Part shown: in pieces, positions 16,104-24,326 of the stretch
Numbering within the stretch: position 1 is the stretch's first letter
Layout: every line of letters begins with the position of its first letter
From: Protaetiibacter sp.
GTDB taxonomy: Bacteria; Actinomycetota; Actinomycetes; Actinomycetales; Microbacteriaceae
Assembly: GCA_030150265.1 (NCBI GenBank)
Contig: JASLGG010000025.1
Span: 154,744 to 218,743, forward strand
DNA: 64,000 bases
Direction: 5' to 3'
Position numbers and translations under genes: made by a program
The notes under the pieces: model-generated
Database searches by the model: none
Told to the model about the DNA's origin: nothing
The model's input: only the letters and a program-made list of their open reading frames with translations

Positions 16104-17383
16104 GCATCCTCGGCATCGCGGAGTCGACCGTCGCGTCGCTCGTCCGCCCGCTGACCGACCCCGCACACGATCGCGACGCGGTCGCCGAGAGGTTCGCCCG
16201 CGCGAGCTGGACGGGCATCGCCGAGCCGGGCGACCGGATCGCGGGACTCGTCGTGGCGGGCCTGGGAGCCGAGCGCGCGCTCGGCGCCCTCCTCGACGAC
16301 CGCGAGGGCGGCATCCTGCGGCACGAGCTCGCGGAGGCCGACATCGAGCTGCCCCCGGCCGAGCTGTCCGAGGCCGTCGCGCGGTGGACACCCCGGATCT
16401 CGAAGCAGGATGCGCTGCGCGCTCTGCGGCAGGCGGCGCGGTTCGGGATGGGGATCGTCGTGCCGGGCGACCCGGATTGGCCGAGCGGCCTCGACGACCT
16501 CGGCGAGCACGCTCCGATCGCCCTCTGGGTGCGCGGGCAGCGCGCGGCGCTCCCCGCGCTCGGGAGCGGACTCGCGATCGTGGGGGCGCGGGCGGCCACC
16601 GGCTACGGCGAGCACGTGGCGATCGAGCTCGCCGCCGGGCTCGCCGACCGCGGCTATGCGATCGTCTCCGGTGCGGCCTACGGCATCGACGGTGCGGCCC
16701 ACCGTTCGGCGCTCGCGAGCCGAGCGACCACGATCGCCTTCCTCGCGGGCGGGCTCGACCGCTTCTACCCCTCGGGGCACGACGCGCTCCTCGAGCGCAT
16801 CGCGGGCTCGGGAGCCGTCCTCTCGGAGGTGCCGTGCGGTGTGCCGCCCACCAAGTGGCGCTTCCTGCAGCGCAACCGGCTCATCGCCGCGGCGTCGCTC
16901 GCCACGGTGGTCGTCGAGGCGGGCGCGCGCTCCGGCTCGCTCAACACCGCGGGGCACGCGGCTGCACTCGGGCGGCCGCTCGGCGCGGTGCCCGGCCCCG
17001 TGACGAGCTCCTCCTCCGCGGGCTGCCACCGGCTGCTGCGCGAGTTCGACGCCGTGTGCGTGACGGGCGCGGAGCAGATCGCGGAGCTCGCGCCGCTCGA
17101 CGCGCTCGCGCGGTCGGACGAGACGCCGGGGGTGTCGGCCGATCGTGCTCCCGACGGAGCGCCGCATCCGCCCGCCGCCCGCGCCGATCCGGCCGGCATC
17201 CGCGTCCGTCTCCTCGACGCGCTCGCCCCGAGAAGCGCGCGCAACGTCGAGAGTCTCGCGGCGCTCTCGGGGCTCGCCGTCGATCGGGTGAGGTCCGAGC
17301 TCGGGCTGCTCGCCCTCGAGGGACTCGCGGCCGAGCGTGCCGGGGGATGGGTGCGGGGTGCGGCGGCCGATCGCGCGGGGTAG
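16100..17383 (+). CDS. dprA: DNA-processing protein DprA
   Basis: DprA loads RecA onto single-stranded DNA during transformation. The 427-residue protein has a helical N-terminal part, then the DprA Rossmann-like core: LAIVGARAATGYGEHVAIELA, YAIVSGAAYGIDGAAHRSAL, FLAGGLDRFYPSGHDALL, and FLQRNRLIAAASLATVVVEAG, followed by GSLNTAGHAAALGRPLGAVPGP. The C-terminal 100 residues end with a winged-helix-like segment (ARNVESLAALSGLAVDRVRS). It follows comM with an ATGA overlap. Confidence 0.96.
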   Translation: MSILGIAESTVASLVRPLTDPAHDRDAVAERFARASWTGIAEPGDRIAGLVVAGLGAERALGALLDDREGGILRHELAEADIELPPAELSEAVARWTPRISKQDALRALRQAARFGMGIVVPGDPDWPSGLDDLGEHAPIALWVRGQRAALPALGSGLAIVGARAATGYGEHVAIELAAGLADRGYAIVSGAAYGIDGAAHRSALASRATTIAFLAGGLDRFYPSGHDALLERIAGSGAVLSEVPCGVPPTKWRFLQRNRLIAAASLATVVVEAGARSGSLNTAGHAAALGRPLGAVPGPVTSSSSAGCHRLLREFDAVCVTGAEQIAELAPLDALARSDETPGVSADRAPDGAPHPPAARADPAGIRVRLLDALAPRSARNVESLAALSGLAVDRVRSELGLLALEGLAAERAGGWVRGAAADRAG

Positions 17384-17429
17384 GGGCGCCGGACGGCTCG
17401 CGGCCGGAGGCGGACGCTACGCTCGCAGC

Positions 17430-18365
17430 ATGGTGCAGCTCGGACAGCACGCCCCGCCCGCGCACGTGATCGCCCACCTCAGCGACACCCACCTGCTGGG
17501 CGGGGGTCGCCCGCTCTACGGTGCCGTCGACGTCGACACGAAGGCCGCCCGCGCCCTGGAGCAGCTCGAGCGCAGCGGCATCCGTCCGGAGGCGATCGTC
17601 GTCACCGGCGACCTCACCGACCTCGGCGAGCCCGACGCCTACGAGCGGCTCAAGCGGCTCGTCGAGCCTGCGGCGGAGCGGATGGGGTCGCGCCTCGTGT
17701 GGGTCATGGGCAACCACGACGAGCGCGAGCCCTTCGCCTCGATCCTCCTCGGCGAGGAGGCCACCACCGCCACCCAGGATCGCGTCTACGACATCGACGG
17801 CCTGCGCATCATCGCCCTCGACTCGACGGTGCCCGGCTACCATCACGGCGACCTGGAAGCCGCCCAGCTCGACTGGCTGCGAGCCGAGCTCGCCACGCCC
17901 GCCCCGCACGGCACCCTGCTCGCGCTGCACCATCCGCCGCTGCCCAGCCCCATCGAGCTCATGGCGATCCTCGAGCTCGACCACCAGGCCGAGCTCGCCG
18001 AGGTGCTGCGCGGCACCGACGTGCGGGCGATCCTCGCCGGGCACCTGCACTACTCGACCACCGGCACCTTCGCCGGCATCCCCGTCTCCGTCGCGGCGGC
18101 CACCTGCTACACGATCGACGCCAGCGCCGAGCCCGGCACGCTCGCGGGCGTCGACGGCGGCCAGACCTTCAACCTCGTGCACGTCTACGACGACCAGGTG
18201 GTGCACTCGATCGTTCCGCTCGGCGACGCTCCGCGGGTCGCGGGCTTCTCGGGCGCCTTCCTCGACGCGCTCGCCGCGATGAGCCCCGAGGAGCGCCGCG
18301 AGGCGTTCTCGAACAAGCGCTCCACCTTCAACCTCGAGGAGCACCTGCGCTCCGCGGGCGGCTGA
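17430..18365 (+). CDS. Calcineurin-like metallophosphoesterase (CpdA-type)
   Basis: The 311-residue protein has all five metallophosphoesterase motifs in order: AHLSDTHL, VVTGDLTDLGEP, VMGNHDER, LLALHHPP and AGHLHYST. The closest recognised class is the 3',5'-cyclic nucleotide phosphodiesterase CpdA/Rv0805. Cyclic AMP hydrolysis is a family expectation, not shown. TACGCT lies 6 nt upstream of the ATG, suggesting a leaderless message between dprA and xerC. Confidence 0.92.
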   Translation: MVQLGQHAPPAHVIAHLSDTHLLGGGRPLYGAVDVDTKAARALEQLERSGIRPEAIVVTGDLTDLGEPDAYERLKRLVEPAAERMGSRLVWVMGNHDEREPFASILLGEEATTATQDRVYDIDGLRIIALDSTVPGYHHGDLEAAQLDWLRAELATPAPHGTLLALHHPPLPSPIELMAILELDHQAELAEVLRGTDVRAILAGHLHYSTTGTFAGIPVSVAAATCYTIDASAEPGTLAGVDGGQTFNLVHVYDDQVVHSIVPLGDAPRVAGFSGAFLDALAAMSPEERREAFSNKRSTFNLEEHLRSAGG

Positions 18366-18449
18366 CGCCGGCCACCCGCCTCCTCGGTTCGCGCCGCGGG
18401 CGCCGCGCGCCACGGGCCGCATTCACGCGGCCGGTGCCAGCATGAGGGG

Positions 18450-19355
18450 ATGGAGCTGCCGGATGCCATCGAGGCCTACCTCGCGGAGCTGACGCTCGAG
18501 CGCGGCTACTCGGCGCACACCGTCCGTGCCTACCGCGGCGATCTCGCCGACCTCGCGGCATTCGCCCTCGCCCTCGGCGAGAGCGACGCATCCGCCCTCG
18601 ACCTCGAGACGCTGCGCGACTGGCTGTGGCGCGGCAGCCAGGCCGGCCTCGCGGCCTCGACCCTCGGACGCAAGGTCGCCTCCGCGCGCTCATTCACCGC
18701 GTGGCTGGCCCGCAGCGGGATCGCGTCGAACGACCCGGGCCTCCGGCTCCGCACACCGCGCGCGGGGCGGCGTCTGCCGCGCACGCTCACGCGGGCCCAG
18801 ATGGATGCGATGCTCGCGCGTCTCACGCGGGAGTCGGCCGACGACGATCCCGTGGCCCTCCGCGACCTCGCCATCGTGGAGCTGCTCTACGCGTCGGCTC
18901 TGCGCGTGAGCGAGCTCACCGGCCTCGACCGCGTCGACGTCGACCCCGCCTCCCGTACGGTGCGCGTGCTCGGCAAGGGGGCCAAGGAGCGCGTCGTGCC
19001 CTACGGCGGCCCCGCCGCGCGGGCGCTCGACGGCTACCTGACGCGCGGGCGCCCGGCACTCGCGGGCGACGCCTCGGGGGACGCGTTGCTGCTCGGCGTG
19101 CGCGGCGGGCGGATCAGCACCCGCGCCGTCTACGAGCTCGTCGCGCGCGAGCTGCACGAGCTCCCCGGTTCGGGCCCTGCGGGACCGCACACCCTGCGGC
19201 ACACCGCGGCGACGCATCTGCTCGACGGCGGCGCCGACCTCCGTATCGTGCAGGAGCTGCTCGGTCACGCGAGCCTCGCCACCACCCAGCTCTACACCCA
19301 CGTCTCCGCCGAACGGCTGCGCGAGAGCTACCGTCTCGCGCACCCGCGCGCCTGA
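18450..19355 (+). CDS. xerC: Tyrosine recombinase XerC
   Basis: XerC with XerD resolves chromosome dimers at dif. The 301-residue protein has the N-terminal core-binding domain (IEAYLAELTLERGYSAHTVRAYRGDL) and the catalytic domain with the conserved residues: Arg in SALRVSELTGL, Lys in GKGAKERVVPYG, His-x-x-Arg in PHTLRHTAATHLL, His in LLGHASLATTQ and the nucleophile Tyr in LYTHVSAERL. Position next to dprA and upstream of rpsB matches XerC rather than a phage integrase. Confidence 0.94.
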   Translation: MELPDAIEAYLAELTLERGYSAHTVRAYRGDLADLAAFALALGESDASALDLETLRDWLWRGSQAGLAASTLGRKVASARSFTAWLARSGIASNDPGLRLRTPRAGRRLPRTLTRAQMDAMLARLTRESADDDPVALRDLAIVELLYASALRVSELTGLDRVDVDPASRTVRVLGKGAKERVVPYGGPAARALDGYLTRGRPALAGDASGDALLLGVRGGRISTRAVYELVARELHELPGSGPAGPHTLRHTAATHLLDGGADLRIVQELLGHASLATTQLYTHVSAERLRESYRLAHPRA

Positions 19356-19381
19356 GTCGCCCGCACGCGGCGGCCGGCGGC

Positions 19382-19702
19382 TCAGCCGCGTGCGAGCGCC
19401 TGGGCGCGCGCCGCCGCGTACTCGTCGTCGGCGATCACGCCGCGCGCGTGCAGGTCCTGGAGCTCGGCCAGACGCTCCTCGAGTGTGCGCTCGGGGGTCA
19501 GCAGCTGCGAGTCGATCGCCCGTGCGGCGAGCTCGGTCTCCATTGTCAGCGGGTCGTGACCCAGCTCCTTCGCCTTCGCTGCGTTCCGCACGATCGCGAC
19601 CACCATGAAGGCGACGACCGCCGCGAAGAAGAGGCCGCCGAGCACGAGCATCACGATGAACAGCGCGCCGAAGGCGCCGAAGCCCAGTCCGAACAGGTCC
19701 AT
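19382..19702 (-). CDS. Small membrane protein with C-terminal SHOCT domain
   Basis: The 106-residue protein has one N-terminal hydrophobic segment (about residues 8-40) and ends with a SHOCT motif, LEERLAELQDLHARGVIADDEYAAARAQAL. SHOCT is a short oligomerisation helix found at protein ends. A CATACT box lies 6 nt upstream of the ATG. Function unknown; it is on the opposite strand between xerC and the M23 peptidase gene. Confidence 0.85.
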   Translation of the reverse strand: MDLFGLGFGAFGALFIVMLVLGGLFFAAVVAFMVVAIVRNAAKAKELGHDPLTMETELAARAIDSQLLTPERTLEERLAELQDLHARGVIADDEYAAARAQALARG

Positions 19703-19716
19703 GCGCCCAGTATGGA

Positions 19717-20178
19717 TCAGGGCGGCAGCAGCACCGCGCGCGGCTGGCCCCCGAGGAAGAGCAGCGGTGACACGTAGGCGCCGTCGAGACGCGCCCCGAG
19801 GTGCAGGCAGGGCGTCGTGCAGTGGCCGGAGAGCAGCCACCCCACCACCTCGCCTCGGCGCACGCGGTCGCCCGCTCGTAGCGAGGCCTCGACGGGCTCG
19901 TAGCTCGAGATCACGCCTCCGCCGTGGTCGATCGACAGCACCGGCCGATCGACCACGAAGCCCGCGAAGCGCACCACACCGTCCGCGGGTGCCCGCACCT
20001 CGGCACCCGCCGTCCCGCGGATGTCGATGCCGCGGTGCCCCGCGCCGTACGGCGTCGCGGGCGCGAGGTACGCCCGCACGACCGGATGCGGCGGCGCGAG
20101 CGGCCACGACCAGGCCGGGCTCGTGGCGAGCAGCATGGCGGCGAGCCCGCGGAGCAGGTGACGGTGAAGAGGTCGCAT
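19717..20178 (-). CDS. Secreted M23-family metallopeptidase
   Basis: A 153-residue protein read from ATG at 20178 (MRPLHRHLLRGLAAMLLATSPAWSWP), which gives a typical signal peptide; an in-frame ATG ten residues upstream is possible. The lysostaphin/LytM-type domain is present: GHRGIDIRGTAGAEVRAPADG (first His and Asp), and CLHLGARLDG carrying the last His pair. Such enzymes cut peptide cross-links of peptidoglycan. The order M23 peptidase upstream of rpsB on the opposite strand is common in actinobacteria. Confidence 0.88.
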   Translation of the reverse strand: MRPLHRHLLRGLAAMLLATSPAWSWPLAPPHPVVRAYLAPATPYGAGHRGIDIRGTAGAEVRAPADGVVRFAGFVVDRPVLSIDHGGGVISSYEPVEASLRAGDRVRRGEVVGWLLSGHCTTPCLHLGARLDGAYVSPLLFLGGQPRAVLLPP

Positions 20179-20291
20179 CGTCCGATGCTGCGCCCGCGCG
20201 AGCGGCACGGTGGACCACCGGCCGCGGCTCGGGGATCGTCACCGCGCGAGCGCGCGGTGGAGGAGCGGCTCGCGGCGCGCCGCGCCGCGCC

Positions 20292-21116
20292 TCAGAACAC
20301 CTCCCCGAGGGCACGCGCGAAGAGCTCCTCCGCATCCGCCTCCAGCCCCCGCCGTTCGAACCACGTGCACACGTTCCGGCAGTCCCGCTCGAGCAGGTCG
20401 ACGGCACCGGGCTCGGCGATCAGATCGACGATCTGCGGCAGGTCGATCACCACGACCCGGCCCCGGTGCACGAGCAGGTTGTATGGCGAGAGGTCGCCGT
20501 GTGCGAGGCCGGCGCGCGCGAAGCCGAGCAGGATCTCGGCCGTCTGGGCGAAGAGATCCGCCAGCACCGCGCCGGTCGCTCCCGACTGGGCGAGCCGGGG
20601 CGCCGCCTCCGTGCCGTCGCCGATGAACTCGAGCAGCAGCTCGGTGCCGCTCACCTGCACCGGGTAGGGCACCGGGATGCCGAGCACGTACGCGCGCGAG
20701 AGCGCCGCGAACTCGGCGTAGGACCAGGCGACCGAGGCGACCGTGCGGCCGTAGGCGGTGCCGCGCTCGATCGCGCGCTGATCGCGGCTGCGCCGCTCCG
20801 TGCGCCCCTCGCGATAGCGCGCATCCCGGTGGAAGTCGCGACGCTCGTGCGAGCGGTAGCGCTTGGCCGCCAGCACCACGCCGCGCTCGCCGGGGACGGC
20901 GCGCTCGAGGAGGTGCACATCCGCCTCCTTGCCGGTCTTCAGGATGCCGAGCTCGGTGTCGAAGGCGGCAGAGGAGGTGACGACCCAGTCGGGTCGGGGG
21001 AGCGGACCCCGCTCCGAGGGGGTGACGGCCGGCCAGGTCGACCAGCGCTGTCCGGCGCCGGGCTCGGCGTCGGAGAAGGTGGGGACGACGAAATCGTCGC
21101 CGAAGAAGGTGCTCAC
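20292..21116 (-). CDS. RIO-type serine/threonine protein kinase
   Basis: The start chosen is GTG at 21116 (VSTFFGDDFVVPTFSDAEPG), giving 274 residues. The RIO1-like kinase core is clear: nucleotide loop GILKTGKEADVHLLE, catalytic lysine in VLAAKRYRSHERRDFHRDA, catalytic loop LAHGDLSPYNLLVH and metal-binding VVVIDLPQIVD. RIO kinases act in ribosome biogenesis in archaea and eukaryotes; bacterial members are uncharacterised. It is next to the ribosomal protein operon rpsB-tsf but on the opposite strand. A 20-codon frame with a strong ribosome binding site lies just upstream. Confidence 0.9.
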   Translation of the reverse strand: MSTFFGDDFVVPTFSDAEPGAGQRWSTWPAVTPSERGPLPRPDWVVTSSAAFDTELGILKTGKEADVHLLERAVPGERGVVLAAKRYRSHERRDFHRDARYREGRTERRSRDQRAIERGTAYGRTVASVAWSYAEFAALSRAYVLGIPVPYPVQVSGTELLLEFIGDGTEAAPRLAQSGATGAVLADLFAQTAEILLGFARAGLAHGDLSPYNLLVHRGRVVVIDLPQIVDLIAEPGAVDLLERDCRNVCTWFERRGLEADAEELFARALGEVF

Positions 21117-21154
21117 GCGAGGGGCTCCGTCGGGGTCGGAGGCCGTCGCGGGGT

Positions 21155-21217
21155 CTAACGGGCGGCGGCCTCGGGGATGAGGGTCGGGGAACCGGGCACG
21201 ACAATGACCGTGTTCAT
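21155..21217 (-). CDS. Possible 20-residue leader peptide or remnant
   Basis: On the minus strand an ATG follows GAGGAGAGGAGAGAACTG, one of the strongest ribosome binding sites in the window, and encodes MNTVIVVPGSPTLIPEAAAR before TAG, ending 38 nt before the RIO kinase GTG. It may be a short translated leader, or the broken 5' end of a longer gene: the VVPGSPTLIPEA string resembles the start of class III dioxygenase-like proteins. Too short to judge by content. Confidence 0.35.
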   Translation of the reverse strand: MNTVIVVPGSPTLIPEAAAR

Positions 21218-21497
21218 CAGTTCTCTCCTCTCCTCGGGAGCCGCGGGCGATCCGGGCGGCGACCAGCATAGCCCCGCGCGCGCCGTCTGCCCACCCCCGC
21301 TGCTACACTGACGTCAGCACCCGCATCACGTGGGTGACTTCGCGTGCCCATCGCACACGGCTCACATCCTTCGGTCCGCCTCGCCAGGGGCGGCGGATGC
21401 TGCGCCGGGGCACCAGGGATCGCGGCCAGCCGGTCGCGGCAGACAACTGAGAAACAGCGGGCGGCCGAGCCGTTCCCGCGAGAGAAGGAGAACGGCC
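21218..21497 (+). promoter_or_regulatory. rpsB promoter and 5' leader
   Basis: The gap between the RIO kinase region and rpsB has a good -10 box, TACACT at 21304-21309. About 180 nt of untranslated leader follow, ending in the Shine-Dalgarno AGAGAAGGAGAACGGCC. The leader is GC-rich with several possible stems, but I could not define a unique fold. Long leaders before rpsB often carry S2 autoregulation in other bacteria. The stretch left of the box (21218-21300) holds the oppositely oriented promoter and SD of the short frame at 21155. Confidence 0.5.
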
Positions 21498-22466
21498 ATG
21501 GCCGTCGTCACCATCCGCCAGCTGCTCGACAGCGGCGTGCACTTCGGACACCAGACCCGCCGCTGGAACCCGAAGGTCAAGCGCTTCATCCTGACCGAGC
21601 GCTCGGGCATCCACATCATCGACCTGCAGCAGTCGCTCGCCTACATCGACCGCGCCTACGACTTCGTCAAGGAGACGGTCGCCCACGGCGGCACCGTGCT
21701 CTTCGTGGGCACCAAGAAGCAGGCGCAGGAGGCCATCGCCGAGCAGGCGACCCGCGTGGGCCAGCCCTACGTCAACCAGCGCTGGCTCGGCGGTCTGCTC
21801 ACCAACTTCCAGACGGTCTCCAAGCGTCTCGCGCGCATGAAGGAGCTCGAGGAGATCGACTTCGAGGACACCACGAAGGGCTTCACCAAGAAGGAGCTCC
21901 TCATCAAGAAGCGCGAGCTCGACAAGCTGCACAAGACCCTCGGCGGCATCCGGAACCTCACCAAGACCCCGAGCGCGATCTGGGTCGTCGACTCCAAGCG
22001 CGAGCACCTCGCGGTCGACGAGGCCACCAAGCTCGGCATCCCGGTGATCGGCATCCTCGACACCAACGCCGACCCCGACGAGCTGCAGTACCCGATCCCG
22101 GGCAACGACGACGCGATCCGCTCGGTGGGCCTGCTCACCCGCATCATCGCCGACGCCGCGGCCGAGGGCCTCATCCAGCGCCACCAGAAGCCCGAGGCCG
22201 AGGGCAACGTCTCCGCCGTCGAGCCGCTCGCCGAGTGGGAGCGCGAGCTCCTCGAGGCCTCGAGCAACCCCGAGTCGGTCGCCGAGAAGATCGAGGAGGT
22301 CGACGGCCGTGTCGACGGTGACGTCGAGGCCGGCGCCGAGAAGGTCGCCGAGGTCGTCGAGGCCGAGACCCCGGTCGCGGAGAACGACGCCGACGCGCAG
22401 CTCGTCGAGAAGGCCGACGAGGCCGAGGCTCCCGCCGAGAAGCTGGCCAAGAAGACCACCAAGTAG
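21498..22466 (+). CDS. rpsB: 30S ribosomal protein S2
   Basis: The 322-residue protein begins MAVVTIRQLLDSGVHFGHQTR and has all S2 segments (RWNPKVKRFI, LFVGTKKQAQEAI, NQRWLGGLLTNF, PSAIWVVDSKREHLAVDEA, GIPVIGILDTNADPD). About 60 C-terminal residues form an acidic Ala/Glu tail beyond the usual core. It starts after AAGGAG and is followed 31 nt later by tsf, the normal order. Confidence 0.98.
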   Translation: MAVVTIRQLLDSGVHFGHQTRRWNPKVKRFILTERSGIHIIDLQQSLAYIDRAYDFVKETVAHGGTVLFVGTKKQAQEAIAEQATRVGQPYVNQRWLGGLLTNFQTVSKRLARMKELEEIDFEDTTKGFTKKELLIKKRELDKLHKTLGGIRNLTKTPSAIWVVDSKREHLAVDEATKLGIPVIGILDTNADPDELQYPIPGNDDAIRSVGLLTRIIADAAAEGLIQRHQKPEAEGNVSAVEPLAEWERELLEASSNPESVAEKIEEVDGRVDGDVEAGAEKVAEVVEAETPVAENDADAQLVEKADEAEAPAEKLAKKTTK

Positions 22467-22497
22467 TCACGAACGAACAGGTAAAGGAATCACATCC

Positions 22498-23325
22498 ATG
22501 GCCAACTTCAGCCTGGAAGACGTGAAGGCCCTGCGCGAGCGCCTCGGCACCGGCATGGTCGACACCAAGAACGCCCTCGTCGAGGCGGACGGCGACATCG
22601 AGAAGGCCGTCGAGATCCTGCGTCTCAAGGGTGCGAAGGGCAACGCGAAGCGTGCCGACCGCTCCACGAGCGAGGGCCTCGTGGCGGTCGTCGAGTCGGC
22701 CACGGCCGTGACGCTCATCGAGCTCGCCTGCGAGACCGACTTCGTGGCGAAGAACGAGAAGTTCGTCGCCCTCGCCGAGAAGGTCGTCGGCGCGCTCGCC
22801 GACTCCGGCGCCGAGACCGTGGACGCCGCGCTCGCGGTGGCGGTCGACGGCACCACCGTCGGCGCTCTCATCGAGGAGCAGGCCGCGACCATCGGCGAGA
22901 AGATCGAGCTGCGTCGCGTGGCCCGCATCCCCGGTGAGAAGTTCGCCGTCTACCTGCACCGCACCTCGAAGGACCTGCCCCCGCAGATCGGCGTCGTGGT
23001 GTCGTACACGGGCGACGACGTCGAGACGGCTCGCTCGATCGCGCAGCACATCTCGTTCGCCGACCCGACCTACCTCTCGCGCGACGACGTGCCCCCGGCC
23101 GACGTCGACAACGAGCGCCGCATCGTGGAGCAGATCAGCCGTGAGGAGGGCAAGCCGGAGGCCGCCCTCCCCAAGATCGTCGAGGGTCGCCTCGGCGCCT
23201 ACTTCAAGCAGGTCGCGCTCCTCGAGCAGGACTACGCGCGCGACAACAAGCTCACCGTCGGCAAGGTTCTCGCCGACGCGGGCCTGACCGTGACGGGCTT
23301 CGCCCGCTTCAAGGTCGGCGCCTGA
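22498..23325 (+). CDS. tsf: Elongation factor Ts
   Basis: EF-Ts recharges EF-Tu with GTP. The 275-residue protein starts MANFSLEDVKALRERLGTGM, includes the signature RLGTGMVDTKNALVEADGD, the ELACETDFVAKNEKF motif, and the C-terminal dimerisation region ending ADAGLTVTGFARFKVGA. A modest ribosome binding site (GTAAAGGAAT) precedes the ATG. A strong terminator hairpin follows. Confidence 0.98.
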   Translation: MANFSLEDVKALRERLGTGMVDTKNALVEADGDIEKAVEILRLKGAKGNAKRADRSTSEGLVAVVESATAVTLIELACETDFVAKNEKFVALAEKVVGALADSGAETVDAALAVAVDGTTVGALIEEQAATIGEKIELRRVARIPGEKFAVYLHRTSKDLPPQIGVVVSYTGDDVETARSIAQHISFADPTYLSRDDVPPADVDNERRIVEQISREEGKPEAALPKIVEGRLGAYFKQVALLEQDYARDNKLTVGKVLADAGLTVTGFARFKVGA

Positions 23326-23337
23326 GCTGACGCCCGC

Positions 23338-23377
23338 CCGAAGGGCCCGGACTCCGCGAGGAGCCCGGGCCCTTCGG
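23338..23377 (+). terminator. Strong intrinsic terminator after tsf
   Basis: CCGAAGGGCCCGG and CCGGGCCCTTCGG are perfect complements, extended inside by CTCC-GCGA-GGAG with one mismatch pair between; the hairpin starts 12 nt after the tsf stop and is followed by CTTTCC. It marks the end of the rpsB-tsf unit. Confidence 0.85.
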
Positions 23378-23412
23378 CTTTCCGCGGCGCGCGCGGCGCG
23401 CTGCGGCGCACG

Positions 23413-23475
23413 CGTCGAGACGGCAGTTCCGACCCGATGACCGCATCCGGATGGGTCGGAACTGCCGTCTCGACG
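23413..23475. repeat. Perfect 23-bp inverted repeat between tsf and pyrH
   Basis: The arms CGTCGAGACGGCAGTTCCGACCC (23413-23435) and its exact reverse complement (23453-23475) flank a 17-nt loop that contains the palindrome ATCCGGAT. It lies after the tsf terminator and 66 nt before the pyrH -10 box. The arms are not GC-extreme and have no T-run, so it is not a normal terminator. Confidence 0.85.
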
Positions 23476-23540
23476 TCAGGCGGAGGGAGGGGTGCTTCGT
23501 CACCCACTCGTTGCGCGGCTGTGATCGGAGCGTGACCGGG

Positions 23541-23546
23541 TACGAT
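23541..23546 (+). promoter_or_regulatory. pyrH -10 box
   Basis: TACGAT is placed 44 nt upstream of the pyrH ATG, giving a leader of about 38 nt that ends with GGAAGGACTCCC before the start codon. Confidence 0.5.
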
Positions 23547-23590
23547 CGACACGGCCCGACCGGCCCGCTCCACCTCTCGGAAGGACTCCC

Positions 23591-24322
23591 ATGCCGAACC
23601 GCCGCCGCCGCGTCCTGCTGAAGCTCTCGGGGGAGGCATTCGGGGCCGGGGCCCTCGGGGTCAACCCGGATGTCGTGAGCGGCATCGCGCGCGAGATCGC
23701 CGCGGCCGTGCCGGCGGGCGAGGACGACCCGGACGGCGTCGAGGTCGCGGTCGTCGTCGGCGGCGGCAACTTCTTCCGCGGTGCGGAGCTCAGCCAGCGC
23801 GGCATGGACCGCGGGCGCGCCGACTATATGGGCATGCTCGGCACCGTGATGAACGCGCTCGCCCTGCAGGACTTCCTCGAGCAGGCGGGCGCCCAGGTGC
23901 GCGTGCAGTCGGCGATCTCGATGATGCAGGTCGCCGAGTCGTACATCCCGCTGCGCGCCGAGCGCCACCTCGAGAAGGGCCGGGTCGTGATCTTCGGCGC
24001 GGGCGCGGGACTGCCCTACTTCTCGACCGACACGGTCTCCGCGCAGCGTGCCCTGGAGATCGGCGCCGCGGAGGTGCTCGTCGCCAAGAACGGCGTCGAC
24101 GGCGTCTACACGGCCGACCCGCGCACCGATCCGGGCGCCACCAAGCTCGAGCGCATCAGCTACCAGGAGGCGCTCGTGAACGGTCTCAAGGTCGTCGACT
24201 CGACCGCCTTCAGCCTCTGCATGGACAACGGGATGCCGATGCACGTGTTCGGCATGGAGCCCGCGGGCAACATCACGAAGGCGCTGCGCGGCGAGCACAT
24301 CGGCACCGTCGTCGAAGCCTGA
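23591..24322 (+). CDS. pyrH: UMP kinase
   Basis: PyrH phosphorylates UMP to UDP in pyrimidine synthesis. The 243-residue protein of the amino-acid kinase fold has RRRVLLKLSGEAFG at the N-terminus, VVVGGGNFFRGAEL, the RGRADYMGMLGTVMNALALQ segment, VIFGAGAGLPYFSTDT and LVAKNGVDGVYTADP. It starts with ATG after GGAAGGA. The gene lies between tsf and frr as in most bacteria, here with a DUF3097 gene inserted before frr. Confidence 0.98.
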   Translation: MPNRRRRVLLKLSGEAFGAGALGVNPDVVSGIAREIAAAVPAGEDDPDGVEVAVVVGGGNFFRGAELSQRGMDRGRADYMGMLGTVMNALALQDFLEQAGAQVRVQSAISMMQVAESYIPLRAERHLEKGRVVIFGAGAGLPYFSTDTVSAQRALEIGAAEVLVAKNGVDGVYTADPRTDPGATKLERISYQEALVNGLKVVDSTAFSLCMDNGMPMHVFGMEPAGNITKALRGEHIGTVVEA

Positions 24323-24326
24323 GCCG

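Noticed and set aside
18450..19355. Phage or integron integrase
   Set aside because: Length, motifs and position next to dprA and rpsB match chromosomal XerC; no att sites or mobile genes nearby.
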